Positions 44,942 to 53,570 of a stretch of DNA of 64,000 nucleotides are shown here, one piece after another. Position 1 is the first letter of the stretch. Each line of letters begins with the position of its first letter. The stretch is taken from positions 186,001 to 250,000 of the forward strand of contig NZ_CP115396.1 of the NCBI RefSeq assembly GCF_027625995.1, given 5' to 3'. A program made the position numbers and the translations under genes. The notes beneath the pieces are model-generated. The model did no database searches and had not been told where the DNA came from. It worked only from the letters and a program-made list of their open reading frames with translations. This stretch comes from Hymenobacter yonginensis. GTDB lineage: Bacteria; Bacteroidota; Bacteroidia; Cytophagales; Hymenobacteraceae.

Positions 44942-45490
44942 TCAGCGGAACAAGCCGTCTGCTTTCTCATGGTCAGCCGACCACTGAGAAGGATTATTGC
45001 GAATGTATTCCCGCGCCTTCTGTAGCTCGACTTCGTTGCGTACCACCCGGTCAAAATACCCCTGCTGCCACATGAATTCCACGCCATTGCGCGTTGCCCA
45101 CGCCTTCACGCCTACTTTGAAGCCTCGCACGACAGCCGCCAGATTCTGGCTTTGTGGGCCGAACGTGGCAGCGGCTTCCGTATTCGTATCCGGTTTGTGG
45201 AAGAAGATGATGCCGTGTACATGGTCAGGCATCACGACAAAAGCGTCCGGTACTGCAAAAGCAAAGTGGTCCGGTATTTCCTGCCAACATGTCAAGGCCC
45301 GCTCTGCCAGAGGAGTGGGAGTCAATACTGCTGCTTTACCTATGGCTTGTCCAGCTTGTATCTCCCCAAAATACCGGCGTCGTTTATGCGTGCAGATAGT
45401 GACGAAATACGCACCGTTCTGGCTGTAATCGTATACATGCCAGCGGGTTGAAGCAATACGGTATTTATCCTGATACAGCCCGGAGTCCAT
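44942..45490 (-). CDS. REP-associated tyrosine transposase (RAYT), HUH/Y1 family
   Basis: 182 residues from the ATG at 45490 (MDSGLYQDKYRIASTRWHVYDYSQNGAYFVTICTHKRR); the frame is open further into element D but without family sequence. HUH motif MPDHVHGI has H90 and H92; catalytic tyrosine is Y145 in WQQGYFDRVVRNEVELQKAREYIRNNPSQW. Y1 enzymes nick single-stranded DNA at hairpin feet; RAYTs of E. coli act on REP hairpins next to GTAG. The gene is flanked by inverted elements C and D that have precisely this GTAG-plus-hairpin layout. Apparently intact, so possibly active. It separates the alpha-2-macroglobulin and pbpC genes. Confidence 0.93.
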   Translation of the reverse strand: MDSGLYQDKYRIASTRWHVYDYSQNGAYFVTICTHKRRRYFGEIQAGQAIGKAAVLTPTPLAERALTCWQEIPDHFAFAVPDAFVVMPDHVHGIIFFHKPDTNTEAAATFGPQSQNLAAVVRGFKVGVKAWATRNGVEFMWQQGYFDRVVRNEVELQKAREYIRNNPSQWSADHEKADGLFR

Positions 45491-45516
45491 AGGTGAGACA
45501 TAAAGCAATTGCAACG

Positions 45517-45617
45517 GTGTAGAGACGCAATATTTTGCGTCTCGTCGTTGAACGGCCCGGTGACGTGCTATACAAACAACATCAGCAACGACGAGACGCA
45601 AAATATTGCGTCTCTAC
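45517..45617. repeat. REPIN-like element D, left flank of the RAYT gene (inverted)
   Basis: GTGTAGAGACGCAATATT-TTGCGTCTCGTCG, then GTTGAACGGCCCGG and AACAACATCAGC (45575-45586), reverse complement of the B/C core order, and the right end ATTGCGTCTCTAC. Orientation is opposite to C. The stop codon of the upstream alpha-2-macroglobulin gene (45614-45616) is part of the element's terminal GTAG on the minus strand. Confidence 0.88.
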
Positions 45618-48600
45618 CGCACCCGTACCACGCCGGCTCCATTATAGCTGTGGTACTCGGCGTTGTACATAGCGTCAGCACTCACCGGGCCGAGCTTGAA
45701 GGTGCCTTTGCTCACGGCGCGGCAGAGGTAGTAGAACGACTTGGGCTGGGGGGTGACGGTGGTGAACAGGTTGATTCGGTCGTCGCGTACGTCGAGGTAG
45801 TCGGGTTGGGCGGCGTCGGTGGCCCAGGTGATGTCGCGCACGGCCCCGATACGTGGGTTTTCGATTTCCAGGCCGGCGGGGAGCAGGTCGGTGATGGCCA
45901 CGTTCTTCACTTCACCGGCGCTTTCGGCCGATTGGATGGTGATTTTCACGACCACCAAATCGTTCTGGCGGAAGCTGGTGCTGCCTACGGGTTGGCCGGT
46001 ACGGTTGAGGAACTGGCGGCGCACCTGCAGGTAGGCGTCTTCCTCACGCACTTGGCCGGTGGGCGAGATGCCCTCGGTTTCCCAGAAGTAGTAGAGGCTG
46101 CCTTTGCCGCTGGTGCGCAGGGCCAGCTGGCGGTTGGCCACGTTGCTTACCGTGAGGTCCTTGCCCGAGAAGTTACCGATGGCTTTGCCGTCGGCCAGCA
46201 GACTGGCTGTGACGGTGCTGCCGGCGTTTTTGCGGGCCAGCTTGCCCAGGGCCAGCAGCGCGAAGGCGCGTTCCTGGGTGCTGAGCCAGTTGGCCTGCTT
46301 CACCTGGCGGCTGAGCTGGCGGGCCAGCACGTTCACCTGGGCGTTGGCGGGGTCGGCGGCAAGCAGGGCGTTGAGCACCAGCGCCTCGTCGCGGATGGGG
46401 GAGGAGAAGGCGCCATCGAGCTGGCGGCCGGCTATGGACTGCACCCCGAAGCGGGTGGGCAGGGTTTCGCGGTAGCTGCGCTGGTTGCCGCTCAGGGCGA
46501 AGGCGCAGGCCAGCACCCAGCGCGAATCTTCGGGCAGCAGCTTGCGGTTGGCTTTGTAGTAGTTGAGGCCCACGGCATCGGGGCGGCCGGCCAGGGCCAG
46601 CACGTACAGCGAGTAAGCAATTTCCTTTTTGGCCAGCGTCACGGGCTGAATCACGCCGCCGGTCTGGATGATGTTGTAGGTGTCGGTTTCGCGCTTACGC
46701 ACCCGGGCCTGCAGGTAGCGGAGCACCCGGTCCAGCACGTTCTTGTTTACATCGAAGCCGGCTTGCTGGGCTTCCAGCAGGAAGTGGGCGGCGTAGGCCG
46801 TGGCCCACCAGTTGTCGTAGTCGCCGCCGGGCCAGTAGCTGAGGCTGCCGTTGTACATTTGCTGGGCTTCCACCTTGCGGATGGCTTCCTGCACGTGGTA
46901 GTTGGGGTTGAACAGGCCGGCTTTACCAGTTTTGCCGGTTTTCTGGCCCAGCGTGGCGGCTAGGTCGCCGTAGTAGAGCTGCGGGAAGGCGGCCGACACG
47001 GTTTGCTCCAGGCAGCCGTAGGGGTATTGCAGCAGGTAGCGCAGGTCCTTGGCAAACTCCGTCATCGGGGAGCGGCTCACCACCAGCTGGCTGCGCAGGG
47101 AGGCAGGCAGGAAGTCGGTGCGCAGGTTTAGCTGCTGGGCCGCGCCGCCCGCTACCACGCCCGCCCCCGTCCGCTTCTGCAGCGGCGAAGCGGGGCGGAT
47201 GGGCAGTTCGATGGTTTCGGTGAAGGCTTCCTTACTACCTGTTGTAGAGAAGATGATTTCCACCTTCGCGTTACCAATCTTGGGTTTTGCGCACAGGTAG
47301 AATACAACACGTTTTTCGCTGCCTGGCTGTAACAAGGCACTATAGGAGTCGGAATAGTCGAAGCTTTTCTGACCAACTTGAACTACACTCAAGGGCTCCT
47401 CCCGTGGATTCACCTTGATGATTACTGTACCCTTAATAGCTGCTCCCGTTGTATTCGTCAGCGTAACTGGCACGTCAATCGTGTCGCCGGGGCTGAGGAA
47501 GCGGGGGAGGGCCGTTGAAATAACCACCGGGTCGGCCACTTTCATGGTGTGTTCGGCCGAGCCGAAGGCGTCGCCTTTGTAGGCCACGGCCATGATGCGG
47601 ATGGCCCCGCTGAACTGCGGGATCTGCAGCTTGTAGCGCACCTTGCCGCTGGCGTCGGCGGTGAGTACGCCGCTCCATTTGGCCAGCAGGCGCACGCGGC
47701 GGTTAGGCACGGGCGTGGTGCGGCGCGAGAGGTCGTAGCCGTCGCCACCGGTGCTGCTGCTGCCCAGCTCGGGCAGCAGGAAGGGGTACACGTCGAAGGC
47801 CTGCACCTCCAGGGCGCGCTTCTGGTAGAAGTAGCCGTAGGGGTCGGGCGTGCGGTAGTCCTTCATCTGCAGAATACCCTCGTCCACCATAGCCAGCGTC
47901 ACCTGCGCGCCGGGGGCGGTGGTTACTTCAATGGTCTGGGCGGTCTGGGAGCGGCTTTGGGCGGGGGCGTTGACGGCGACTTGCAGGCGGGCGCCGGGCT
48001 TCTCCACCGTGAGGGGCACGAAGCCCCGGGCCACCGTGAGCGGCAGGCGGTTGTCCTTGATTTCGCGGATGGCGGTGGCCGTCACGTAGATGTTGGGCAC
48101 GTGGTTGCCCCGGATGGGCACGTCCACCTTGGCCGATTTTTCGTCGGTGGTCACGTAGAAGTGGTCGAGCACCCGGTCCCGCTCCACGGTCACGAGCACC
48201 CGGCCGGGGAAGGGCGTTTTCAGCAGCAGGTGGGCCACGTCGCCGGGCTGGTACTTAGGCTTGTCGGCCTCAATGGTCACCTCGCCCTCGTTGTTCACCT
48301 CGAAAGAGTTGCTCTGGGTGTCGCCGTAGCCGTAGGCGTACACGCGCCGGGCCACGTAGGTCACGGCCCCGGTGCCCGATACCCGGATTTCGTACTCGCC
48401 GGAGTAAGTGGGCGTGAAGTTCAGGCCGGCATCCTGGCCCGCGCCTTTCACCGACACCACGCGGTTCAGCACTACTTCCTCCCGCTTCTGCGAGTTGTAG
48501 ACATAGCGGCCGCCCTGGCGCTCAATCACCGTTTCCCAGAGCAGGCGCACCACCTGCACCCGGGCCTGGGCCGTGGTGGGCTGGCCGGCCGGCGTGAGGG

Positions 48601-51139
48601 CCGCCAGCTGCACGGCCAGCGGCTGACCGGTGCTCACCAGATCATCGGCGCTCCGGATGCCGAACAGTACCGGCTGGGTCTGCACCTCGAAGGTGGCCAG
48701 GCGGTTCACGGGGCGGCCGGTTTCATCGAATACCGTGGTGAAGGCCGCGCCTTCCAGCGTGCCCAGGTCGGTGTAGTCGGGTACCTGGTAGGTGGCGGTG
48801 CCGCGGCCGGCGGCGTCGGTGGTGCCTTCGCGGGTGGTTTTCTCGAACCGGTCGGAAATGGGCGTCGATTCCAGGTCGCCGTAGTTGCCGCGCCGCCGCT
48901 CCCCGCTGTTGATGGCGAAGGTGAACTGCTCGAAGCCTTTGGGGTTGAAGGCCTTTTCCTTCAGCGAAAACTCGACTTCAAACTTGCGGTCGGCGGCCGG
49001 GGGACCGAACAGGTTCTGGGCCGTAATCAGGGCCGAAACCGACTGGCTGGGCTTCACCACGGCGCGGTCGGCCTTCACCGTCACCTTCATGCGGTCCGGA
49101 ATAAACTCCTCCACCGACAGCTGGCGCGAGGTCAGCAGCACATCGTTGCCGGTCAGCACTTCCAGAGTATAAAGGCCGGTCATTACGGCCGGGGGCAGGA
49201 TGAAGCGGGCCTCGAAGGAGCCGGCCGCGTTCAGCGTTTTCTGCAGGCTGGCATACTCCTTGCCGGTGGGCAGCAGCAGCCGGATTTTTACCGGCAGCCC
49301 TTTGGGCGGGGCCTGCCAGGCGTCGGTGCGCAGTACGGTGTTGGTCTGGATGGTGTCGCCAGGGCGGTACAGGTCCCGGTCGCCGTAGAGGAAGGCCTGG
49401 TAGCGGGCGGCGTTGGTTTGCAGGCCGCCCACCTCGAAGCGGGAGGTTTCCACCCGGCTGCGGCTCAGGTCGAGGAAAGTGAAGTCGTTGCCCTGCTGGG
49501 CCATCACCATGCCCAGCCGGAAGCGGCCGTTGGCGGCCGTGCTGTCGAAGCGGGCCACGCCCTCGTGGTTGCTGAGGCCGGTGCCCATCACCTGGTTGTT
49601 GGTGCTGATGTAGCGCAGCTCCACGCCGGAAAGCGGCTTGGCGTTGCGGATGGAGTTGGCAAACACCAGCGTGCTACCACCTTTGCCCTGCTTCACAATC
49701 AGCCCGATGTCCGACACGGCCACCAGCTTGCTCACCTGCAGCCACTGCCGCTCGGTGTCCTGCACGCGTATCACGTACAGGCCCTTCAGCCCGCCCGAAA
49801 ACTCCAGGTCCTTCAGATTTAGGTTCAGCAGCCGCAGCCCCTGCGCCTTCGGCAGCCCCGACACGGTGTAGGTGCGCTCGGTGAGGACGTTGCCCAGGTT
49901 TTCCACGTCGTAGTACTGGAAGGAGCGGTCCACGTATTCGCCGCCGTCGCCTTCTTCCTCGCTGCTTTCCTCGCCGTCGTACTCGGGGTAGCCGTACTGG
50001 CTGCCGCCGCGCAGCAGCTGCTGAATGTTGTTGGCGTACACCTTGGCAATGGTCACCTTCACCTGATTCACCTCGTTGATGCGCACGCCCAGGTTGCGCG
50101 AGCCCAGGGCATCGAGGTACATGGCCTTCTCGGCGCTGCCGAAGCTGATGGTGGGCCGCTCGTCGGAGAAGCTCACCGACTGCGTCACGCCCTCCCCGAG
50201 CATCCCGCCCAGCGCCCCGCGCAGGCCCTGGTTCACGCCAATCTGGTAGGTGCGGCCCACCTCGAAGCCGCCCTTCAGCCGCACGCCGTTTTCCGTTTCC
50301 TCCACCTCGTAGGCCACCTGCGGCGACACGGTGAGGTAGCTCTGCAAATCGGTAGCCGTGACGGGCTGGTTGGTGGTGATGAGCACCATCGGGTCGGCGT
50401 TTTTCAGCGAGCCTTCGATGGTGGTTACCTGCAGGGCCTCGGGGTCGGGCACCGTTACCTGGGTTTCGTAGTCGGCGGTGCTGGGCTGGTCGCTGCCCAC
50501 GGCGTGCAGGCCCTGGGCCAGCGCCACCGTGAGCGGCGTGCCGGGGCGCACCTGCTGGTTGAGGCGCACGCGCACCACTTCGCCGGGCTCCCCGCTGACC
50601 TCGAAGGCCACGGGCTGGCCGTCCTGCGTCACGCGCAGCAGGGGCTTCACGTCGGCGGGCTTCACGGCATAGTTGAAGGGCAGTTCCACGCGCATCTCGG
50701 CGGTGCCGGCCGCCCGGCTAGAGCGGCCCCAGAACGCCTGCGGCTCCTGCAGCTCCAGGTAGGGCGTGTGGAATTTCTGGCGGTTCTCGGGCAGCTCGGC
50801 GTTGCGCTTGCCCTCCGGCAACGCCTCCTTGCGCAGCGTGGCCGTGAAGTTGGTGCTGGGCTTAAACGGCGTGCTGGGCGAGAAAATCAGCTCCCGGTCC
50901 GACGTCCACTTGAACTTGCCGCGCACGGCCGGCTCGAAGCTCACCACCTGCACCGTATCCCAGCGGTCCTGCAGCTCAGGCGTCACCACGGCATCGGCAA
51001 ACTGGAATACGAGGTTCTGGTACGGGTCAATTTCCTCGCCGTTGGGGTCTTGTCCACCGTCGGAACCAGACTTGGAGCAGGCGCACAGCACCGCCAGCAA
51101 CACCAGCAGCGGCAGGCGGGAAAAGGAGCGAAACAGCAT
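45614..51139 (-). CDS. Alpha-2-macroglobulin family lipoprotein (YfhM-like)
   Basis: 1841 residues. Lipobox LCAC (Cys21) puts it on a membrane, probably periplasmic face. MG-type beta domains fill the middle (e.g. YRPGDTIQTNTVLRTDAW, VTVERDRVLDHFYV). The thioester motif is intact: YPYGCLEQT with Cys1376-Leu-Glu-Gln1379. Bacterial homologues trap proteases invading through the envelope, working with PBP1C on repair. Here pbpC is downstream on the same strand, with the RAYT unit between. The TAG stop is supplied within element D. Upstream gene-poor DNA begins at 51140. Confidence 0.92.
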   Translation of the reverse strand: MLFRSFSRLPLLVLLAVLCACSKSGSDGGQDPNGEEIDPYQNLVFQFADAVVTPELQDRWDTVQVVSFEPAVRGKFKWTSDRELIFSPSTPFKPSTNFTATLRKEALPEGKRNAELPENRQKFHTPYLELQEPQAFWGRSSRAAGTAEMRVELPFNYAVKPADVKPLLRVTQDGQPVAFEVSGEPGEVVRVRLNQQVRPGTPLTVALAQGLHAVGSDQPSTADYETQVTVPDPEALQVTTIEGSLKNADPMVLITTNQPVTATDLQSYLTVSPQVAYEVEETENGVRLKGGFEVGRTYQIGVNQGLRGALGGMLGEGVTQSVSFSDERPTISFGSAEKAMYLDALGSRNLGVRINEVNQVKVTIAKVYANNIQQLLRGGSQYGYPEYDGEESSEEEGDGGEYVDRSFQYYDVENLGNVLTERTYTVSGLPKAQGLRLLNLNLKDLEFSGGLKGLYVIRVQDTERQWLQVSKLVAVSDIGLIVKQGKGGSTLVFANSIRNAKPLSGVELRYISTNNQVMGTGLSNHEGVARFDSTAANGRFRLGMVMAQQGNDFTFLDLSRSRVETSRFEVGGLQTNAARYQAFLYGDRDLYRPGDTIQTNTVLRTDAWQAPPKGLPVKIRLLLPTGKEYASLQKTLNAAGSFEARFILPPAVMTGLYTLEVLTGNDVLLTSRQLSVEEFIPDRMKVTVKADRAVVKPSQSVSALITAQNLFGPPAADRKFEVEFSLKEKAFNPKGFEQFTFAINSGERRRGNYGDLESTPISDRFEKTTREGTTDAAGRGTATYQVPDYTDLGTLEGAAFTTVFDETGRPVNRLATFEVQTQPVLFGIRSADDLVSTGQPLAVQLAALTPAGQPTTAQARVQVVRLLWETVIERQGGRYVYNSQKREEVVLNRVVSVKGAGQDAGLNFTPTYSGEYEIRVSGTGAVTYVARRVYAYGYGDTQSNSFEVNNEGEVTIEADKPKYQPGDVAHLLLKTPFPGRVLVTVERDRVLDHFYVTTDEKSAKVDVPIRGNHVPNIYVTATAIREIKDNRLPLTVARGFVPLTVEKPGARLQVAVNAPAQSRSQTAQTIEVTTAPGAQVTLAMVDEGILQMKDYRTPDPYGYFYQKRALEVQAFDVYPFLLPELGSSSTGGDGYDLSRRTTPVPNRRVRLLAKWSGVLTADASGKVRYKLQIPQFSGAIRIMAVAYKGDAFGSAEHTMKVADPVVISTALPRFLSPGDTIDVPVTLTNTTGAAIKGTVIIKVNPREEPLSVVQVGQKSFDYSDSYSALLQPGSEKRVVFYLCAKPKIGNAKVEIIFSTTGSKEAFTETIELPIRPASPLQKRTGAGVVAGGAAQQLNLRTDFLPASLRSQLVVSRSPMTEFAKDLRYLLQYPYGCLEQTVSAAFPQLYYGDLAATLGQKTGKTGKAGLFNPNYHVQEAIRKVEAQQMYNGSLSYWPGGDYDNWWATAYAAHFLLEAQQAGFDVNKNVLDRVLRYLQARVRKRETDTYNIIQTGGVIQPVTLAKKEIAYSLYVLALAGRPDAVGLNYYKANRKLLPEDSRWVLACAFALSGNQRSYRETLPTRFGVQSIAGRQLDGAFSSPIRDEALVLNALLAADPANAQVNVLARQLSRQVKQANWLSTQERAFALLALGKLARKNAGSTVTASLLADGKAIGNFSGKDLTVSNVANRQLALRTSGKGSLYYFWETEGISPTGQVREEDAYLQVRRQFLNRTGQPVGSTSFRQNDLVVVKITIQSAESAGEVKNVAITDLLPAGLEIENPRIGAVRDITWATDAAQPDYLDVRDDRINLFTTVTPQPKSFYYLCRAVSKGTFKLGPVSADAMYNAEYHSYNGAGVVRVR

Positions 51140-51206
51140 GGAAGGGGGAGGAGTTAGGAAAGACGCCGGAAGGTATAGAAAAACGGCGTTTCTGCTATGT
51201 TTTGTA

Positions 51207-51214
51207 TAGGTTTG
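51207..51214 (+). promoter_or_regulatory. Bacteroidota-type -7 box
   Basis: TAGGTTTG matches TAnnTTTG, 41 bp before the ATG at 51256. No clean -33 partner. Confidence 0.35.
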
Positions 51215-51255
51215 AATAGGGATAGTTATTAGTTTTTTGTCAACTTATATGGGTC

Positions 51256-51687
51256 ATGAAGAATAAAATAGAGGTAGCTAATCGTATAATAAGCACGCTT
51301 TTGGTTGATACCCATGTTGAAAGCTTTGGTGTGCTTCATCAAAGCCCATACATCCAGTTTAGAGGGGAGCATGGTGACATAGAGCTTTACTTCGATTCTG
51401 GTATTGCTTTCTATCCTCAGCGGGATGATAAGTTGAGTGAAGCAGAGTGTATGCTGCTGGGAATGAATAGCGTCAATCTGAAGCGAGTAGCGGATGCTTT
51501 CTGTACCGATACCGCAGATTTAGAAGTGCGTTTTGATGACGGCTCATGGTTCAGAATTAACGGTACTTCTGAGGAAGGAAATGAGCCTTGGCAATTGTCA
51601 GATGGTACAAGCGTAAATGAGGGCGGTATTTTGCTTATAGCCTCATCAGGAGACTCAAACTACGCTGTCTGGGGAGGTCTTGAATAG
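51256..51687 (+). CDS. Low-GC orphan protein, possibly acquired
   Basis: 143 residues: MKNKIEVANRIISTLLVDTHVESFGVLHQSPYIQFRGEHGDIELYFDSGIAFYPQ..., ending SGDSNYAVWGGLE. Acidic and Ser-rich with alternating beta strands (LEVRFDDGSWFRINGT). The gene is visibly AT-rich against its neighbours and has its own promoter-like box. The profile is reminiscent of polymorphic-toxin immunity proteins, but I recognise no family and there is no toxin gene adjacent. Cytoplasmic, no signal. Confidence 0.65.
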   Translation: MKNKIEVANRIISTLLVDTHVESFGVLHQSPYIQFRGEHGDIELYFDSGIAFYPQRDDKLSEAECMLLGMNSVNLKRVADAFCTDTADLEVRFDDGSWFRINGTSEEGNEPWQLSDGTSVNEGGILLIASSGDSNYAVWGGLE

Positions 51688-51763
51688 TTTAGCGCTGTCT
51701 CCAGCCACTCAACGTCTAACTCCAGCAACATGTGTGTTGCAGAAGATACATAGAAATGCAGAA

Positions 51764-51789
51764 AGCCTACCCACACATGTGAGTAGGCT
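51764..51789. terminator. Hairpin between the orphan and the next gene
   Basis: AGCCTACCCACACATGTG-AGTAGGCT gives an 8-bp stem AGCCTAC/GTAGGCT with a loop in between; weak T tail. Likely ends the gene at 51816 (-). Confidence 0.5.
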
Positions 51790-51815
51790 GCTGTCTGGCA
51801 GAAAGCACCTAAAAC

Positions 51816-52172
51816 TCAGCGCCGGGTGAAGTGCTGGTAGACGCCTTTCAGAAACTGAAAGCCACCAAAAATGACAGCGCCCCAAGTCATAACGTAAGAG
51901 CCGCCGTCGGAAGCCAGCGCGAACGTCACGCCGGTAACTGCGCAGCCGCCCAGCAACCACAAGCCGCCGTGCAGCATGTTCTTGCGGGCTTCCTTGCGTT
52001 GGTAGGCAGCAAACTCCTCACGTAGGCTGCTGGTGATTGTCGTAGCACTTTCAGTGTCCAGTCCTTGCTCTCGCAGCTGATTTTGAATCGTTTCATCAGG
52101 CAAGCCTTTGGCCATCAGGCCGGCGGCGAAATCATACACTTCCTGAGTAGCCTGTTGTACAGCAGTTTCCAT
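51816..52172 (-). CDS. Small two-helix membrane protein
   Basis: 118 residues. N-terminal amphipathic part METAVQQATQEVYDFAAGLMAKGLPDETIQNQLREQGLDTESATTITSSLREEF, then hydrophobic segments at about 68-88 (LHGGLWLLGGCAVTGVTFAL) and 92-110 (YVMTWGAVIFGGFQFLKGVY). The first part resembles short UBA-like three-helix bundles. Family unknown. Divergent from the LysR gene at 52420. Confidence 0.6.
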   Translation of the reverse strand: METAVQQATQEVYDFAAGLMAKGLPDETIQNQLREQGLDTESATTITSSLREEFAAYQRKEARKNMLHGGLWLLGGCAVTGVTFALASDGGSYVMTWGAVIFGGFQFLKGVYQHFTRR

Positions 52173-52419
52173 AATAAAACAATTGTATAGTTTGTGGCTA
52201 ATATAGGGAGAGGCGGACTAGCCCTCTGATTTTTTTAACTCGTAGCGGGACAGATTTAGCGTTTCTGCTGCCCTCGGTGCAAACCGCTGCGAGAACGTAC
52301 GATTGTGCCGCCGGTATCCGCGCGTCCATTCATACTGGCTATCCAATGGCAGGCGTTACGCAGCGCAGTTCGTGCCCCAACACCGCCCAAAAACCAGCCG
52401 GGCGCGTACCTTCGCCGCC

Positions 52420-53328
52420 ATGCTTTCCCACGCGCACGAAGTCTTTCTGGAAGTTGCCCGGCAGTTGAGCTTTACCAAAGCGGGACAGACGCTGTTTCTG
52501 AGCCAGTCGGCGGTGAGCAAGCGGGTGCGGGCGCTGGAGGAGCACTACAAGACGGGTTTGTTTGAGCGACTCGGCAATGCGGTGCAGCTCACGGCCGCCG
52601 GCGAGTTGCTGTACCGCAAGCTGCTGCTGGCCCGGCAGCTGCAGCACGAACTGGAGCAGGAGTTCACCGAGCTGAGTCCCGAGTTTCAGCCGCGCCAGCA
52701 GATGGTAATCGGGGCCAGCACTACTATTTCGCTCTACGTCATTCCGCCGGTGCTTTCGGCGTACCTGGGCCGCTACCCGCACACCCAGCTCACGCTCAAA
52801 AACCGCAACTCCGAAAACATCCTCAAGGCTTTACTGGAACACGAAATTGACCTGGGCATTATTGAGGGCATCCACAAAGTCAGCCACGTCACCTACACTC
52901 CACTACTCACTGATGAAGTGGTGGCCGTGTGCTCGGCCCGCAACCCGCTGCACCGCCGCGAGCTGGAAGCCCAGGACCTGCGCCGCACGCCCGTGGCGTT
53001 GCGCGAAACCGGTTCGGGTACGCTGGCCGTGCTGGAAGAAGCCCTGCAAACCCACGGCATCCGCCTCACCGACTTGCTGGTGAAAGTGCGCCTGGGCGGC
53101 ACCGAGGCCCTCAAGAACTTCGTGCGGGTGGATACCTGTTTGGCGTTTCTGCCCCGGCAGTCGGTGATGAAAGAGCTGGCCGCCGGCGAGCTGGTGGAAG
53201 TGCCCGTACGCGACCTGAACTTGGTGCGCCACTTCGATTTCGTGCAGCGCAAAGGCACCGAAAACAACCTGCCCTACAAAACCTTCGTGCAGTTCGCCCG
53301 GCGGTATTATGGCAACGCGCAGCGGTAA
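52420..53328 (+). CDS. LysR family transcriptional regulator
   Basis: 302 residues from the ATG at 52420; the longer frame from 52303 lacks family sequence. N-terminal winged helix: HEVFLEVARQLSFTKAGQTLFLSQSAVSKRVRALEEHYKTGLFERLGNAVQLTAAGELLYRK. The effector domain follows (QQMVIGASTTISLYVIPPVLSAYLGRYPHTQLTL). Cys-B-like features are not definitive, so the ligand is open. The closest same-strand gene is threonine synthase across repeats E, which may or may not be its target. Confidence 0.92.
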   Translation: MLSHAHEVFLEVARQLSFTKAGQTLFLSQSAVSKRVRALEEHYKTGLFERLGNAVQLTAAGELLYRKLLLARQLQHELEQEFTELSPEFQPRQQMVIGASTTISLYVIPPVLSAYLGRYPHTQLTLKNRNSENILKALLEHEIDLGIIEGIHKVSHVTYTPLLTDEVVAVCSARNPLHRRELEAQDLRRTPVALRETGSGTLAVLEEALQTHGIRLTDLLVKVRLGGTEALKNFVRVDTCLAFLPRQSVMKELAAGELVEVPVRDLNLVRHFDFVQRKGTENNLPYKTFVQFARRYYGNAQR

Positions 53329-53333
53329 CCTGG

Positions 53334-53375
53334 CACGTCATTCCGAGCCTGCGAGGAATCTCGCGTGCTGATGCC
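53334..53375. repeat. Half-copy of a family-2-like end
   Basis: ACGTCATTCCGAGCCTGCGA-GGAATCTCGCG resembles the GTCATGCTGAGC...GCATCTCGCG end of family 2. Directly abuts element E. Confidence 0.5.
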
Positions 53376-53380
53376 TGCCG

Positions 53381-53485
53381 GGTGTAGAGACGCAATATTT
53401 TGCGTCTCGTAGTTGCTGATGTTGTTTAGAATGTGCGGTTCCGGGCCGTTCAACGACGAGACGCAAAATGTTGCGTCTCTACACC
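53381..53485. repeat. REPIN-like element E
   Basis: GTGTAGAGACGCAATATTT-TGCGTCTCGT, core GCTGATGTTGTT (53415-53426) and CGGGCCGTTCAACGACGAG, right end TTGCGTCTCTACACC. Sits upstream of the threonine synthase gene. Confidence 0.88.
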
Positions 53486-53570
53486 GTTCATCATTCCAAA
53501 CGGGCATAGGCTATTCCAAGAAGGCGTTTGGTTTGGGCATAGGGCGGCGGGAGCTTTGCGTTGAACTTCC

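Noticed and set aside
44942-45490. Ordinary IS200/IS605 insertion sequence
   Set aside because: There is no TnpB and no IS200/605 end structure; sequence motifs and the flanking GTAG hairpins fit a RAYT better.
47549-49822. A 757-codon open frame on the plus strand
   Set aside because: Antisense to the alpha-2-macroglobulin gene; no signal, motif or start context.
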